Shown here one piece after another: positions 1 to 11,217 of a stretch of DNA of 64,000 bases (position 1 is its first letter; each line of letters begins with the position of its first letter). Both the position numbers and the translations under genes were made by a program. The notes beneath the pieces are model-generated. The model was not told the DNA's origin. It saw only the letters and a program-made list of their open reading frames with translations, and ran no database searches. Source of the DNA: Adenanthera pavonina (lineage: Eukaryota > Streptophyta > Magnoliopsida > Fabales > Fabaceae); assembly GCA_026686845.1 (NCBI GenBank), contig JAIVEN010000015.1, positions 25,773,501 through 25,837,500 on the forward strand. Direction: 5' to 3'.

Positions 1-1482
1 CGATCCGACTAGCAGACACTCCCAATAATAGTGGCCCATACCGGGTCCACACCATCAATAGATATATAGATACTACACCTATCGCATAATAACTATTCAT
101 GACACCTATCCACATCCCACATATCATCCATTAACATCAATGTCATCTCATCATCATTTATATCATCCAATCCTTAACATCACAATCATTTTATCATCCT
201 CTAGCATACAAATAGTACTCCCAGGACTTTCATCCAGGCAACCAGACTATAAAAACCTACTTGGTACATAATTACATAAACTAAATTACAGCCACTAATT
301 ATACTTGGAATTCCCAAAGATGGAAAGACCATTAACTCCTTGATCTTCTCTGAACTAGCACTAGAGTCTTTAGCTGAAAGGTTAGTCATGGAGGGGGGTA
401 TGAGACGAAGTCTCAATAATTGGGGATAACCACACACACACATATAATATTATCAATACCACACACATATGCAAATAATGCAATGTAAGGCCAATGTCAT
501 GAGATGCATGCCTTAATGCATGTCTCCCTCAATACGGCTAGAACCAGGAGCTGGCATTATCATACAACATTTTAATAGGTAATTTGTAACACCCCTCAAG
601 ATATCTTTCTTGATTTTGTGTTTAAGATTGAAGAAAATAGGACGGAGGAAGGCTCAAGTGGAGTTTGGAAGAGCTCCACGCCACGGCGAGAAGTAGGGCC
701 GCGGCGGCGAGAATCTTTCCAATAGTGTGGTTTCAACTGAATATAGTGGAGTCACGGTGAGGGGTGCTGAGGCCGTGTTGAGATTCTGGATTTTTGTTTA
801 AATCCGGATCATTTTGGACGAACGGAAGAGAAAGAAATGAAGGGAGCGATGGAGGAAACCGAGGGAGCTGAGCTAGGGTTCGCTATTTTTGGCCATTGGG
901 AGTGATTTTCGGACCTTAAGAGCTTGGATTCAAGTTGGTAAGTGTTCTCTACTCCTCTCTCTCCATTTTCTTCGGTTGGAATTTGGGGTTTTGAGATTTT
1001 GAGGTTGGATTTCCCGTTTGGGAAGAAATCCACCAATTGAAATGGATGAAATGGGGTTAATGAAGTATGTTTTAGTGTTCTTGTTACTTGGGTATGAGTT
1101 TTGAAGGGATTATATATGTTTAGAGCTTAACCCTAGTTTGTTATTGGTTAGGGCTCTTGGGAATCTAAAGAGTGTGTGGTTATGTAATGTTTGAATGGTC
1201 CAGAAGAGCTTATTGATGCATAAAAAGGGTGTTGGAACCTTGGATTAGGCCTAAAGTGGTTGAATTGTGGAATTTGGATATTTGGTATATAGTGGTTAAT
1301 TGAGATATTGTGTTATTATGAAGGTTGTTTGGTTAACCGAGAGTGGCTCACACGTGTTGGATAATTCAAGAAGTTCATGGAACTCACGTGTGTAGTATTG
1401 ACAACCTGAGATAATCTAGTGTTTGTTTATTTGTATTGTATTGTATATTGGTATGTATATTTATATATATGTATGTTTCTTT

Positions 1483-1535
1483 CATATCACGATATTGATG
1501 TGTTGTGTGTACGGTTTTCTATATATCGTGGTATG
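1483..1535 (+). other. Conserved inverted repeat (stem-loop 1) of the LTR family
   Basis: Arms CATATCACGATAT (1483-1495) and ATATCGTGGTATG (1523-1535) pair except at one position and enclose a 27-nt loop. The same pair occurs at the equivalent place in copies 1, 3, 4, 5, 7, 8 and 9. Confidence 0.6.
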
Positions 1536-1843
1536 CATATAGCTAGATGATAGTTATGATGATTATGATGATGATGAGGACTATGATGATTATGATGATG
1601 ATATTGACATGGCATGACATAATGCATACATGACATTGTGATATGATGATGATAATGATTATATGATAATATATGAGTATCATCACATGACATTGTGAGA
1701 TTGTGATATATGGTGGATTGAGTGATGATGATGATATGATATATAATGATACGATATGATATATGATTAGGGAGGATAAGGATAGGATCCCTGTCAGTAA
1801 ATCCTCCCCTATGGCTAGGTGAGCCAGGCGGCAGTGGACTGCA

Positions 1844-1886
1844 CCTTCCCTAAATCACCACTAATTCGAGGTGGTCTAGGGGAAGG
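1844..1886 (+). other. 43-nt stem-loop 2 of the LTR family (copy 2)
   Basis: CCTTCCCTA at the left pairs with TAGGGGAAGG at the right (one bulged G). An ACCAC/GGTGGT stem lies inside. The span is 43 nt, the same length as in copies 1, 3, 5 and 9. Confidence 0.55.
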
Positions 1887-2100
1887 AGAGCCACGGTTCG
1901 AGTACTAGTGTAACTTTTGGCTAGGTTGCATTAGTGTAAGGTGAGCTTGGTAATGTCCCAGAATCGGTCTTCCACCGACTGTTGGAAGGGAGTTACCTAT
2001 ATGAAATGTCCTATTATGATGATAGCTCGTGGTTCTAGCTGTGTGCGAGGGAGACATGTATATCATTCATTTCACATTGCATGCATGAATTGCATGAGAA

Positions 2101-2132
<32 letters not shown>
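2101..2132. repeat. (AT)n/(TG)n microsatellite
   Basis: Alternating AT changing into GT dinucleotides inside copy 2. The same spot in other copies holds similar but shorter AT/GT tracts. Confidence 0.85.
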
Positions 2133-3150
2133 ATGTGCGTGGTTGTCCCTGGTTACTGAGATATCATCTCACACCTCTCTTCCATGAACTAACCTTTCAG
2201 GTGACGGTTCTGGCACTTGTCCGGAGAAGACGCTGGAGTAGCTGTGTATGTGGGAATAGTCTATGTAGTGTTTGTATATTGGATAACGTATCTTGTGCCA
2301 AGTAGGATAGGAGGTTTTGTAATGAAAGGATATGGATTGTGTGGATTATATGGATGTATGTATGGTTATATGTGGAGAAAGGTATTATTGGTTGTATGTA
2401 TGTGGTGTGTATGCGTTATGTGTGATAAAATTGAGAATTCAGCCTTGTGGTGTGTTTGAGGGCCTGTAGCCCATTTGTATAATTGGGGTTCCAAGGGGTC
2501 AAATCTCAGAGGAGTGGTTCCTATAGGTGAAACCTCTTTAGACAAGTTGGTTTGGGGGTTTTGGACCTGTATGAGTAGTCTTTGAGCGACTAGTTGCCTT
2601 TGGTGGCAATTAGAGGTGGTTAGTAGTGAGTTTTAGTCAATAAGTGGGCAAAATAGTGTCAGGGGTCCAAAATCTTCATATGGAGTTGGATTGAAGTTAA
2701 AATGGTCTCTATGGTTAGATTGAGACTAGATTGACTTGTAGGAGTTGGGATCAAGTCAATCGGAGGTCGGAGCATAAAGTTATACGAGTCGGAAGTTTGT
2801 CCCGGAGTATGAAAGTTACTAATATGGAGTATCAGCATGGGGCGTCGTGGCTCCAGAGTCCAAGCCGCGGTACTAGTGAAGCCAGAAGTAAGGGAGAAAT
2901 AGGGGAGGATGGAGCCCAGGTGGTATTGTAGCAGCCGCGACCCTAGCTTAGTTTTTGGTGTTTTAGGGTTCATTTCCACTATTCTGAAGGTTTGGAAAGT
3001 TATTTGGACATGTTAGGGAGGTGTTTGGAGGTAGGATGTTACACAATTCCCTTCTAACAGTTGGTGAAGACTGATTTCGTGACACCACCATGCTCACCTC
3101 ACATTAATGTACCCAGCTAAAGGTCACACTAATGATTGGACCGTAGCTCT

Positions 3151-3193
3151 CCTTCCCCTGGACCACCACAAATTGATGGTGATTTAAGGAAAG
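3151..3193 (-). other. 43-nt stem-loop 2 of the LTR family (copy 1)
   Basis: Reverse-orientation equivalent of the stem-loop in copy 2. It has CCTTCCCC at the left and AAGGAAAG at the right. The inner stem is ACCACCA against TGATGGT, which is weaker than in copies 5 and 9. Confidence 0.45.
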
Positions 3194-4477
3194 TACAGTC
3201 CACTGTCGCCTGGCTCTCTTATGGCTATAGGAGAAGATTTAGTGATATGGATTGTAACACCCCTCATGACTTTGTTTTGGCATTGTGTGCAGAATTGGAG
3301 GAAACAGGATGGAGGAAGGTTCAAATGGGGTAGAGGAGAGCTCCATACCACTGCAAGAGGCTGGGCCACCACGGCAAGAGCCAATTCCAGTGGCTCTTTC
3401 TGGCTAAAAACTAGTAGAGCCATGGTGGGCATTGGGTTTCTGATTTAAATCAGAAATATTTCAGTCAATCAGACACGAAGGAAAAGAAAGAAAATAGAGG
3501 GATAACGTGAAAACTCTACTAGGGTTTGAGATTTTCGGCTTTTAGGAGTGATTTTTGGATCTTGAAAGCTTGGATCCAAGTTGGTAAGTGATTTCTACTC
3601 CTCCCTCTCAATTTTCTTTGGTTGAACTTGGGGTTTTTTGGTTATGAGCTGGGATTTCTGGTTTGAGATGAAATTCACCGAATAAAATGGATGAAATACA
3701 GTTAGAGAAGTGTGTTTTAGTGTTCTTGATCATTAGGTGTGAGTTTTGAAGGGTGTATGTATGATTTGAGCTTAACCCTAAGTTGTTTTTTATTAGGGCT
3801 CTTGGGAATCCAAAGTGTATGGGATTGTTTGGTGTTTGAATGGTTTCTAGGAGTTTAATGATGCATGAAAAGGGTGTTGGAACCTTGGGTTAGGCTAAAG
3901 CAGTTGAATTGTGATGTTTGATTTATTGGTATATGTGGTTAATTGAGGAATTGTGATATTGTGAATGTTATTTGGTTAATCGAGAGGGGTTCAAGCATGT
4001 TGGACAACTTGAGAAGTTCACGAAATCTGCATGTGCAGTATTGACACTTGAGGTAACCAGGTGTTTGTTTGTATTGTATTGTTTATACTGTATGATAATA
4101 TGTATATTTGTGTATATATGCATGTTTCTTTCATACAACAATATAGATGTGTTTGTGTGTACTGTTTTCAATATATCGTGGTATACACACAAGTAGATGA
4201 TGATTATGATGATGATTAGAGATGATGATGTTGATGTGACGTGACATGATGCATGTATGACATTATGACATATGATGATAATGATTATATGATGATATGA
4301 GCATCACCACATGGCATTATGAGATTGTGATATGCGATGGATTGGGACCAAGAAGACGATATGATATGATATACGATGATATGATTATGATAATATATGA
4401 TTATGGAGGATAAGGATGAGATCCCTGCCGCTAAATCCTCCCCTATGGCTAGGGAAGCCAGGCGGTAGTGGATTGCA

Positions 4478-4520
4478 CCTTCCCTAAATCACCATCAATT
4501 CGTGATGGTCTAGGGGAAGG
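4478..4520 (+). other. 43-nt stem-loop 2 of the LTR family (copy 3)
   Basis: The best-formed example. The inner stem ACCATCA/TGATGGT is perfect with loop ATTCG. The outer stem CCTTCCCTA/TAGGGGAAGG has a single bulged G. Confidence 0.6.
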
Positions 4521-5012
4521 AGAGCCATGGTCTGAACATTAGTGTTACCTTTGGCCAAGTGCACTAATGGGAGGTGAGCTTAGTGATGTCTTGGAATCAG
4601 TCTTCACTGACTGTTGGAAGGGAATTACCTATATGAAATATCTTGTTATGACAATAGCCCATGGTTCTAGCTGTGAAGACATGTATTCCATTCATTTTAC
4701 ATTGCATTCATGGATTATATGAGTTATATATGTATATATATGTGTGTGTGTGGTTGCTCCCGATTATTGAGACATTGTCTCATACCCCTCTCCCATAAAC
4801 TAACCTTTCAGGTGATGGTTCTGGCACTAGTGTGGAGAAGACGTGTGAGTAGCATCAGACGTAGGGATATTAGGTCTATGTAGCCTGCATGTAATTTGGA
4901 TATATAACTTGTGCCAAGTAAGATAGTATGTTTTGTAATGGATGTATGACTGGATATGGATTATTATGGATGGATGTTGTATGTATGGATATGGATATGG
5001 AATTGTGTTATA

Positions 5013-7360
5013 TGTAACACCCTACCTCCAGACACCTCCAAAACTTAACCAAAAACTTCAAAAATTCAACCAAACACAACCCTGACAACACAAACAACTC
5101 TCCAATGCCTCAATACAACGGAAACGACCCACCAAAACACCAAAAACTGGCCTAGGGCCGCGGCCGCTACAGTACCGCCGCGGCTCCGGCCATCCCCACT
5201 CTTCCATCACTTCTGTCTCCTCTGACGCCGCGGCCTGCCTTCCCGCGCCGCGGCGCCCCCTGCCGATATACCATATCAGCAAATTCAACATTCTGGGGCG
5301 AACTTCCGACGCGCATAACATTATGCTCCGACCTCTGATTGACTTGATTCTGACTCCTACAAGTCAATCTAGTCCCCATCTATCCATAGACACCACTTTT
5401 ACCTCAATCCAACTCCGTATGGAGATTCTGGACCCATAACACCGTTTTGGCCACTTATTGACCAAAACTCGCCACTAACAACCTCCAATCGCCACCAAAG
5501 GCAACTGGTCGCTCAGAGACCATTCCTACAGGTCCAAAACCCCCAAACCAACATGTCCAAAGAGGTTTCACCTCAAAGGAGCCACTCCTCTGAGATTTGA
5601 CCCCTCAGAACCCAGCTTGACAAACGGGCTACAGGCCCAAAGACAACACAACAAGACCCCAAAACCATTCAAGCTCACCAACACTAACAAACAGACTCCT
5701 CAACATCCAAACCATGCAACCATACATACAACATACATACATCCATCCATACTAATCCTTTATCAATTCTTTTAAGCTATCCATTACAAACATACTATCC
5801 TACTTAGCACAAGATACATTATCCAAAATACACACACTACATAGACTATTCCCACGTACACAGCTACTCTTGCGTCTTCTCCGGACCAGTGCCAGAACCG
5901 TCACCTGAAAGGTTAGTTTATGGGAGAGGGAGGGGTGAGATAATGTCTCAGTAACCGGAAACAATCACACACACACAAATATATATACATATACACATAT
6001 CTCATGCAACTCATGAATGCAATATGAAATGAGTAAGATGCATGTCGCCCTCACAGGGACCCCATCCTTATCCTCCCTAACACATATATCATCCATCCTT
6101 ATCCTCCCCAACATATATATATATATAATCCATCCTTATCCTCCCTAATGCATATATCATCCATCCTTATTCTCCCTAACACACATATATATATATACAC
6201 ATATCCCATCCTTATCCTCCCTAACAAATATGTATATCATCATACATTATATGTCATCACATCATCACCACTCCACCTGCCATACATCTCTGTGTCACGA
6301 TAACATGTGGTGATGCTAATGTATCATCATATAATCATCATCATGTCATATCATCATATATGCACCATTTCATATCATATCAATGTCAACATCATATGTA
6401 TCATCATCACAATCATCATCATCATCTAACCGTATACATACCACGATATATATATATATATATACGGTACACACAAACACATCAATATCATGGTATGAAA
6501 GAGACATACATATGTACACAACAATACACAATACCACATAAACAAACACTCGGTTACCTCAATTGTCGTTACCACACACACACGAGTTCCACAAGCTTCC
6601 TTGAACTGTCCAATACGCGTGAACCCCTCTCGATTAGCCAACAACCTTTACCATATCACAATTCTTCCATTAGCACAATAAACCAATAACCCAAACATCA
6701 CAACTCAACTACATTAACCTAACCCAAGGTTCCAACACCCTTTTCATGCATCGATAAGCTCTTAGGCATCACTCGGACATTACACAACCTCATATACTTC
6801 GGATTCCCAAGAGCCCTAACCAATAACAACCTAGGGTTAAGCTCTAAACACACATAATCCCTTCAAAACTCACATCCAAGCAACAAGAATACCAAAACAC
6901 ATTCCATTAACCTCAAATCACCCATTTCAATCTGTGGATTTCACCCCAAACCGGAAATCCAACCTTAACACCGAAAATCCCAAACTTCAACCGAAGAAAA
7001 ATGGAGAGGGAGAAGTAGGGAACACTTACCAACTTGAATCCAAGCTTCCAAGATCCGAAAATCGCTCCTAGAAGACAGGAATGTCGAACCCTAGCATTGC
7101 TCTCCGATCTCCTCCGTCACTCCCTTCGTTTTCTTTCTTTCTTTCGCGTCCGACTGATCCGGATTTAAGCAAAAATCTCGACTCTCGCCGCGGCCTCAGC
7201 ATACCTCACCGCGGCTCCACCAAATAATCCAGAACAATGCCACTGGAAGGTCTCTCACCGCGGCGTGGGGCCCTTTCTGGTTCTTCTTGAACCTATCTCT
7301 GTCCTGTTTCCTCCGGTCCTGAACACCAAAACCAATAAAGATATCGTGAGGGGCGTTACA
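5013..7360 (-). mobile_element. LTR-like element copy 4, inserted in copy 3
   Basis: Reverse copy of 2,348 bp. It begins TGTAACACCCTACCTCC and ends GGGGCGTTACA. It is flanked by a perfect 5-bp duplication TTATA (5008-5012 and 7361-7365). It is very similar to copy 8 (opposite strand), is rich in intact CCGCGG sites, and carries a TCCTCCCTAAC minisatellite where older copies have stem-loop 2. It looks like one of the youngest copies. No coding region. Confidence 0.85.
6064..6232. repeat. Minisatellite with CATCCTTATCCTCCC core (copy 4)
   Basis: Five imperfect units of about 30-40 bp, each with CATCCTTATCCTCCCTAAC-like sequence followed by an AT-rich TATATAT spacer. The equivalent array on the other strand is in copy 8. 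Confidence 0.8.
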
Positions 7361-8451
7361 TTATATGTGTTGTGTATGATGAATGGTGGTGTATATGTGA
7401 CTCGAGGTGTTGAGGAGTCTGTGTGGTAGTGTTTGTGAGCCTTAAGGGTGTTTGGGCTTCATTGGTGCATTTTAAGGCATGCAGCCCGTGTTGTCAAATG
7501 GGGCTCAAGGGGGTCAAATCTCAAAGGAAGGGTTCCTTTGAGGTGAAACCTCTTTGAACAAGTTGTTTGAGTGGTTTGGACTTGTGTGAATGGTTCAGAG
7601 TTGTTGAATTGCCATTGGTGGTGAATAGGAGTGGTAAGTTATGAGTTTTGGTCAAAAAATGACTAAAACGGTGTCAAGTGTCTAGAATCTCCATACGGAA
7701 TTGGATTGAGGTGAAAGTGGTGTCTATGGATAGATTGAGACTAGATTAACTTGTAGGAGTTAGAGTCAAGTTAATTGAAGGTCGAAGCATAAAGTTATAG
7801 TCTAGTTTGGAATTTTGCTAGTGTGGAAAACCAGCAGGGGGCACCGTGACGCCAGGAAGCAGACCGTGGCGCCAAAGAGTCTGGTAGCATAGTAAAACGG
7901 GGGAGGTATGGAGCCATGGTGATACTGTAGCAGCTGCGGGCCCAACCTACTTTCTGGTGTTTTTGTGTTGTTTTTCTACTGTCTGGTGTTTTAAGAAGTT
8001 CTTTTGAGATGTTTGGGTTGTGTTTGGTTGGTTATTGAAGATTTTGGTCAAGTTTGGAGGTGTTTGGAGGTAAGGTGTTACAGGGATCCCATCCTATCAC
8101 CAAATCATATCATATCATAGTCCACTGCCACCTGGCTCTCCCAAGGAGAGGATTTAGTGGCAGGGATCTTTTATAACATCATCATATCTCATCTAATCAC
8201 CACCTTCAATCAACCGTATCTCACTATGCTTATGGGTGGTGATGTATGCCATGCTAACATGCCTCGAACCACGCACATATGCATATCATCATAACAATCA
8301 TCATCAGGGTCATGCTAGCATGTAATTGTATGAGAGTGCCAGAGTCACGTATGCACATATACAAAATCATGCTCATCATCATCATAGATTCACATCATGT
8401 CACATCAACATATGTATATCATCATCATATACTATATTGTCTAGCTGTATA

Positions 8452-8509
8452 CATACCACGATATATATAGGAAAAGCCATACACATACACATAATGATAT
8501 TGTGGTATG
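8452..8509 (-). other. Conserved inverted repeat (stem-loop 1), copy 1
   Basis: Arms CATACCACGATAT (8452-8464) and ATATTGTGGTATG (8497-8509). The single C-to-T change leaves a possible G-U pair if the sequence is read as RNA. Confidence 0.55.
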
Positions 8510-9420
8510 AATGGAGACATGCATATATTTATATATATCAACATATAACACAAATATACAAATACCCAGTTACCTCGGATTACCGACACCATGCGCAGGG
8601 GCTTAGGCAAGCCTCCAGAGCACCTAATCACGAACTATATGTCTCCGATTAGCCAATCAACCACTACAACAACATAATACCTTTAATTAACATAACTCCT
8701 ATAACACTACAATCTACAATCTAGCCATCCAAGCTAAACCCAGAGTTCTAACAACATACATACATACCAATAAACCTTAAACAACCATTCAAACACACAC
8801 CAACACATACCATTTCGGATTTCCACTTTCTTTCCCAAATTTCAACCTAGGGTTTAACTCAAACCCATCCTAATCCAACCAAAACACAAATCGAAGCTTC
8901 AATAACACCAAATCACACTCCAATAATCCCTTTATGCACCATTCAATCAGTGGAAATCAACCAGAAATAGACTCCAACACAAACTCCCAAAAATCAACTC
9001 AAAATCGAAGAGAAAAACGAAGAGGAAGAGAGTATATCCACTTACCAATTAAGAATCAAGCTTCTATTGTCCCAAAATTACTTCCCAAGGCCGGATTGGA
9101 AAAACTCTAGTAGAGCTCCCTTCGTTCTCCTCCGTTTTCTCCTTCTATGTTTGATTAAAATGTTTCTAACCTATACAAATTTTTCAACTTCTGCCGTAGC
9201 CCCAGGAAAGCTCGCTGTGGTGCCACCTCGTCCAATCATCAAAATATCCTTCTAGACCTCGCTCTCACCGCAGTGGCCCTATTATCACTGTGGCATGGAG
9301 TTTTTTTCTTCTCCACTTTGATTCTTCCTTCATCCTATATCCTTCGATACTACATACAATGCCAAAGACTCTTAGTAAGCTAAGGACCATGTTAGAGACA
9401 ATGTACTGATGGTTGTTACA

Positions 9421-11217
9421 TGCATCTCAATACATCACATCAAGCTCATCACATTCAACACCATTCCATATCATTATCACTAACATTATTATCTTATGTT
9501 ATCCAATACGATCACAACATCATGGTCATCACTTGAATTACAAACGTTCTATCCTACTTGGCATAAAGTACATTGACCATACACACATACACTATAATGA
9601 CTTAATATTCCCAATACTGGAGTGGCTATGCTTTCCTTGTCTTCTCTGGACTAGCACCAGAACCTTCACCTGAAAGGTTAGTTCATGGGAAAAGCGATGT
9701 GAGACAATGTCTTAGTAATCAGGGATAACCACACACATATATATACATAACTTATACAATAATATCATGAATGCAACATGAAATGAAATGCATGTTTCCC
9801 TCGCACACAATTAGAACCATGAGCTATCATCATAACAGGACATTTTATATAGGTGATTTCCTTCCAACAGTCGGTGAAAACTGATTTCAGGACATCACCA
9901 AGCTCACCTTAAACTAATGCAACTTGGCCAAAGGTTACACTAGCGTTTGGACCATGACTCTCCTTCCCCTAGACCACCTTGAATTGGTGGTGATTTAGGG
10001 AAGGTGCAGTCCATTACTATCTGGCTCTCCTGGCCATATGAGAGGATTTAGTGACAGGGATCCCATCCTTATCCTTTCTTATCATATATCATCAAATCAT
10101 TATCACCACTTGGTCACCATATATCTCACAATGTTATGTGGTGATACTCATATCATATCATCATCATCATGTTTCTTAATGTCATGTAATGTCATATCAT
10201 CATCTCAAATCATCATCATCCTCTATATGTCTAGCCGTGTGCATACCATGATATATAGAAAAATCAAGCACACATATCAATATCGTGGTATGAATAGAAA
10301 CATGCATATATACATATATATAATAACATACCATACAAACAATATAAATATCTGGTTACCTCTAGTTATCAATACGACACACATGGGATTCCACAAGCTT
10401 CTCAAATGTCCAACCATGGCTTGTACTCCTCCGGTCAACCAAATAACCTCTATAATACTATAATACCTTTGGTTAACATTTAGTACAATTATCTAAATTC
10501 CACAATTCAACCACTTTGGCCTAATCCAAGGTTCCAATGTTGTTTCCATACATCGTTGAGCTCCTAAAACCCATTCAAACTCTAATCAATCATGCATACT
10601 TTGAATTCCATGCTTCCACACACAATACAAGGTTAGGGTTTATCCCCAATCATGAGTAACCCTTCTAAAACTCACACCCAAGCATCATAACCACCAAATT
10701 ACACTTTCTTAACCCCATTTCATCCATTTTAATCGGTGGATTTTAGCCTAAAACTGAAAACCCAACTATACACCCCCAACATCCAACTCAAAACCGAAGA
10801 AAAATGGAGAGGGAGAAGTATAGATCACTTATCAACAAAAATCTAAGCTTCAAGGGGTCAGAAATCCCTTCCTAAGGGCCGAATTTTCAAGCCCTAGCAC
10901 TGCTTCTTCTTTCTCCCTCCATTTCTCTCTTCCTCTCTTGCGTCTAGCTGAACTAAAATGTTTCTGATTCAAACGATTCTGAGATGTGGCGTTGCGGTGG
11001 TGAGTAAGTTCACTGCGGTGTGAGTGCTCTCGGCCTAAAAAGTTGAACCAAATTCAACCTTGCTCACCGTGACGGTTTTGCCTTATGCTTCGGCATCATC
11101 CTCCTTTGTCTCCAATTAAGCTTTTCTCTGTCCTAATCCTTCGGTCCTACACATGACATCAATTGCACTTGGTTAGCCAAATACTAAATTAGGGATAATG
11201 TAATAAGAGTTGTTACA
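9421..11217 (-). mobile_element. LTR-like element copy 5 (right part)
   Basis: Reverse copy ending GAGTTGTTACA at 11217. Its left part lies before the window because copy 1 is inserted in it. It contains the ACCTGAAAGGTTAGT block near 9670, stem-loop 2 at 9962-10004, and stem-loop 1 arms at 10242-10254 and 10280-10292. CpG sites that are CCGCGG in copies 4 and 8 have mostly decayed to TG or CA here, which agrees with greater age. No coding region. Confidence 0.72.
9962..10004 (-). other. 43-nt stem-loop 2 of the LTR family (copy 5)
   Basis: The inner stem is ACCACC/GGTGGT, compared with ACCATCA/TGATGGT in copy 3. Both sides have changed together, so pairing is kept. Confidence 0.6.

Larger units (their letters stand above)
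585..3043 (+). mobile_element. LTR-like element copy 2, inserted in copy 1
   Basis: Forward copy of about 2.46 kb. It begins TGTAACACCCCTC and ends GGTAGGATGTTACA. The flanks are TAATT (580-584) and CAATT (3044-3048), a 5-bp duplication with one mismatch, and the flanking sequence of copy 1 resumes exactly after it. TG...CA ends, a 5-bp duplication and the lack of an internal region indicate a solo LTR, probably of a Ty3/Gypsy chromovirus-like element. The class is inferred from the termini only. A GTAAGT donor-like site follows a leader near 935. Confidence 0.78.
3253..8082 (+). mobile_element. LTR-like element copy 3, inserted in copy 1 and itself split by copy 4
   Basis: Forward copy with segments 3253-5012 and 7361-8082, about 2.48 kb without the insert. 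It begins TGTAACACCCCTCATGA and ends GGTAAGGTGTTACA. The flanks are TGGAT (3248-3252) and GGGAT (8083-8087), a 5-bp duplication with one mismatch. The surrounding copy-1 sequence (AGTGACAGGGATCCC in related copies) is restored when the element is removed. No internal coding region. Confidence 0.78.
1..9420 (-). mobile_element. LTR-like element copy 1 (solo LTR-type), split by two insertions
   Basis: Reverse-orientation copy of the 2.4-kb TGTAACA family. Its segments are 1-584, 3044-3252 and 8083-9420. The order of landmarks matches the other reverse copies: the CCTGAAAGGTTAGT-like block near 375, the 43-nt stem-loop at 3151-3193, the CATACCACGATAT arm at 8452, and the terminal GTTGTTACA ending at 9420. 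Its beginning lies to the left of the window. Copy 2 interrupts it at 585 and copy 3 at 3253. It has no coding capacity. Joining its segments reproduces the uninterrupted layout of copy 5, which supports the nesting. Confidence 0.75.

Noticed and set aside
1487..1693. His-rich minus-strand open frame (many HH and HHH runs)
   Set aside because: It comes from GATGAT-type low-complexity DNA inside a non-coding LTR-like copy. The same region in other copies has no conserved frame.
6064..6232. Regular repeats with spacers, CRISPR-like at a glance
   Set aside because: The spacers are TATATA low-complexity sequence, the units are imperfect, and the host is a plant. This is a minisatellite.
6360..6689. 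109-residue open frame in copy 4 and its counterpart in copy 8
   Set aside because: It covers stem-loop 1 and simple repeats, is shared only because the two copies are close relatives, and is broken in the others.
10038..10463. 141-residue open frame in copy 5
   Set aside because: It lies over stem-loop 1 and ATCATC repeats, with no domain and no conservation in sister copies.
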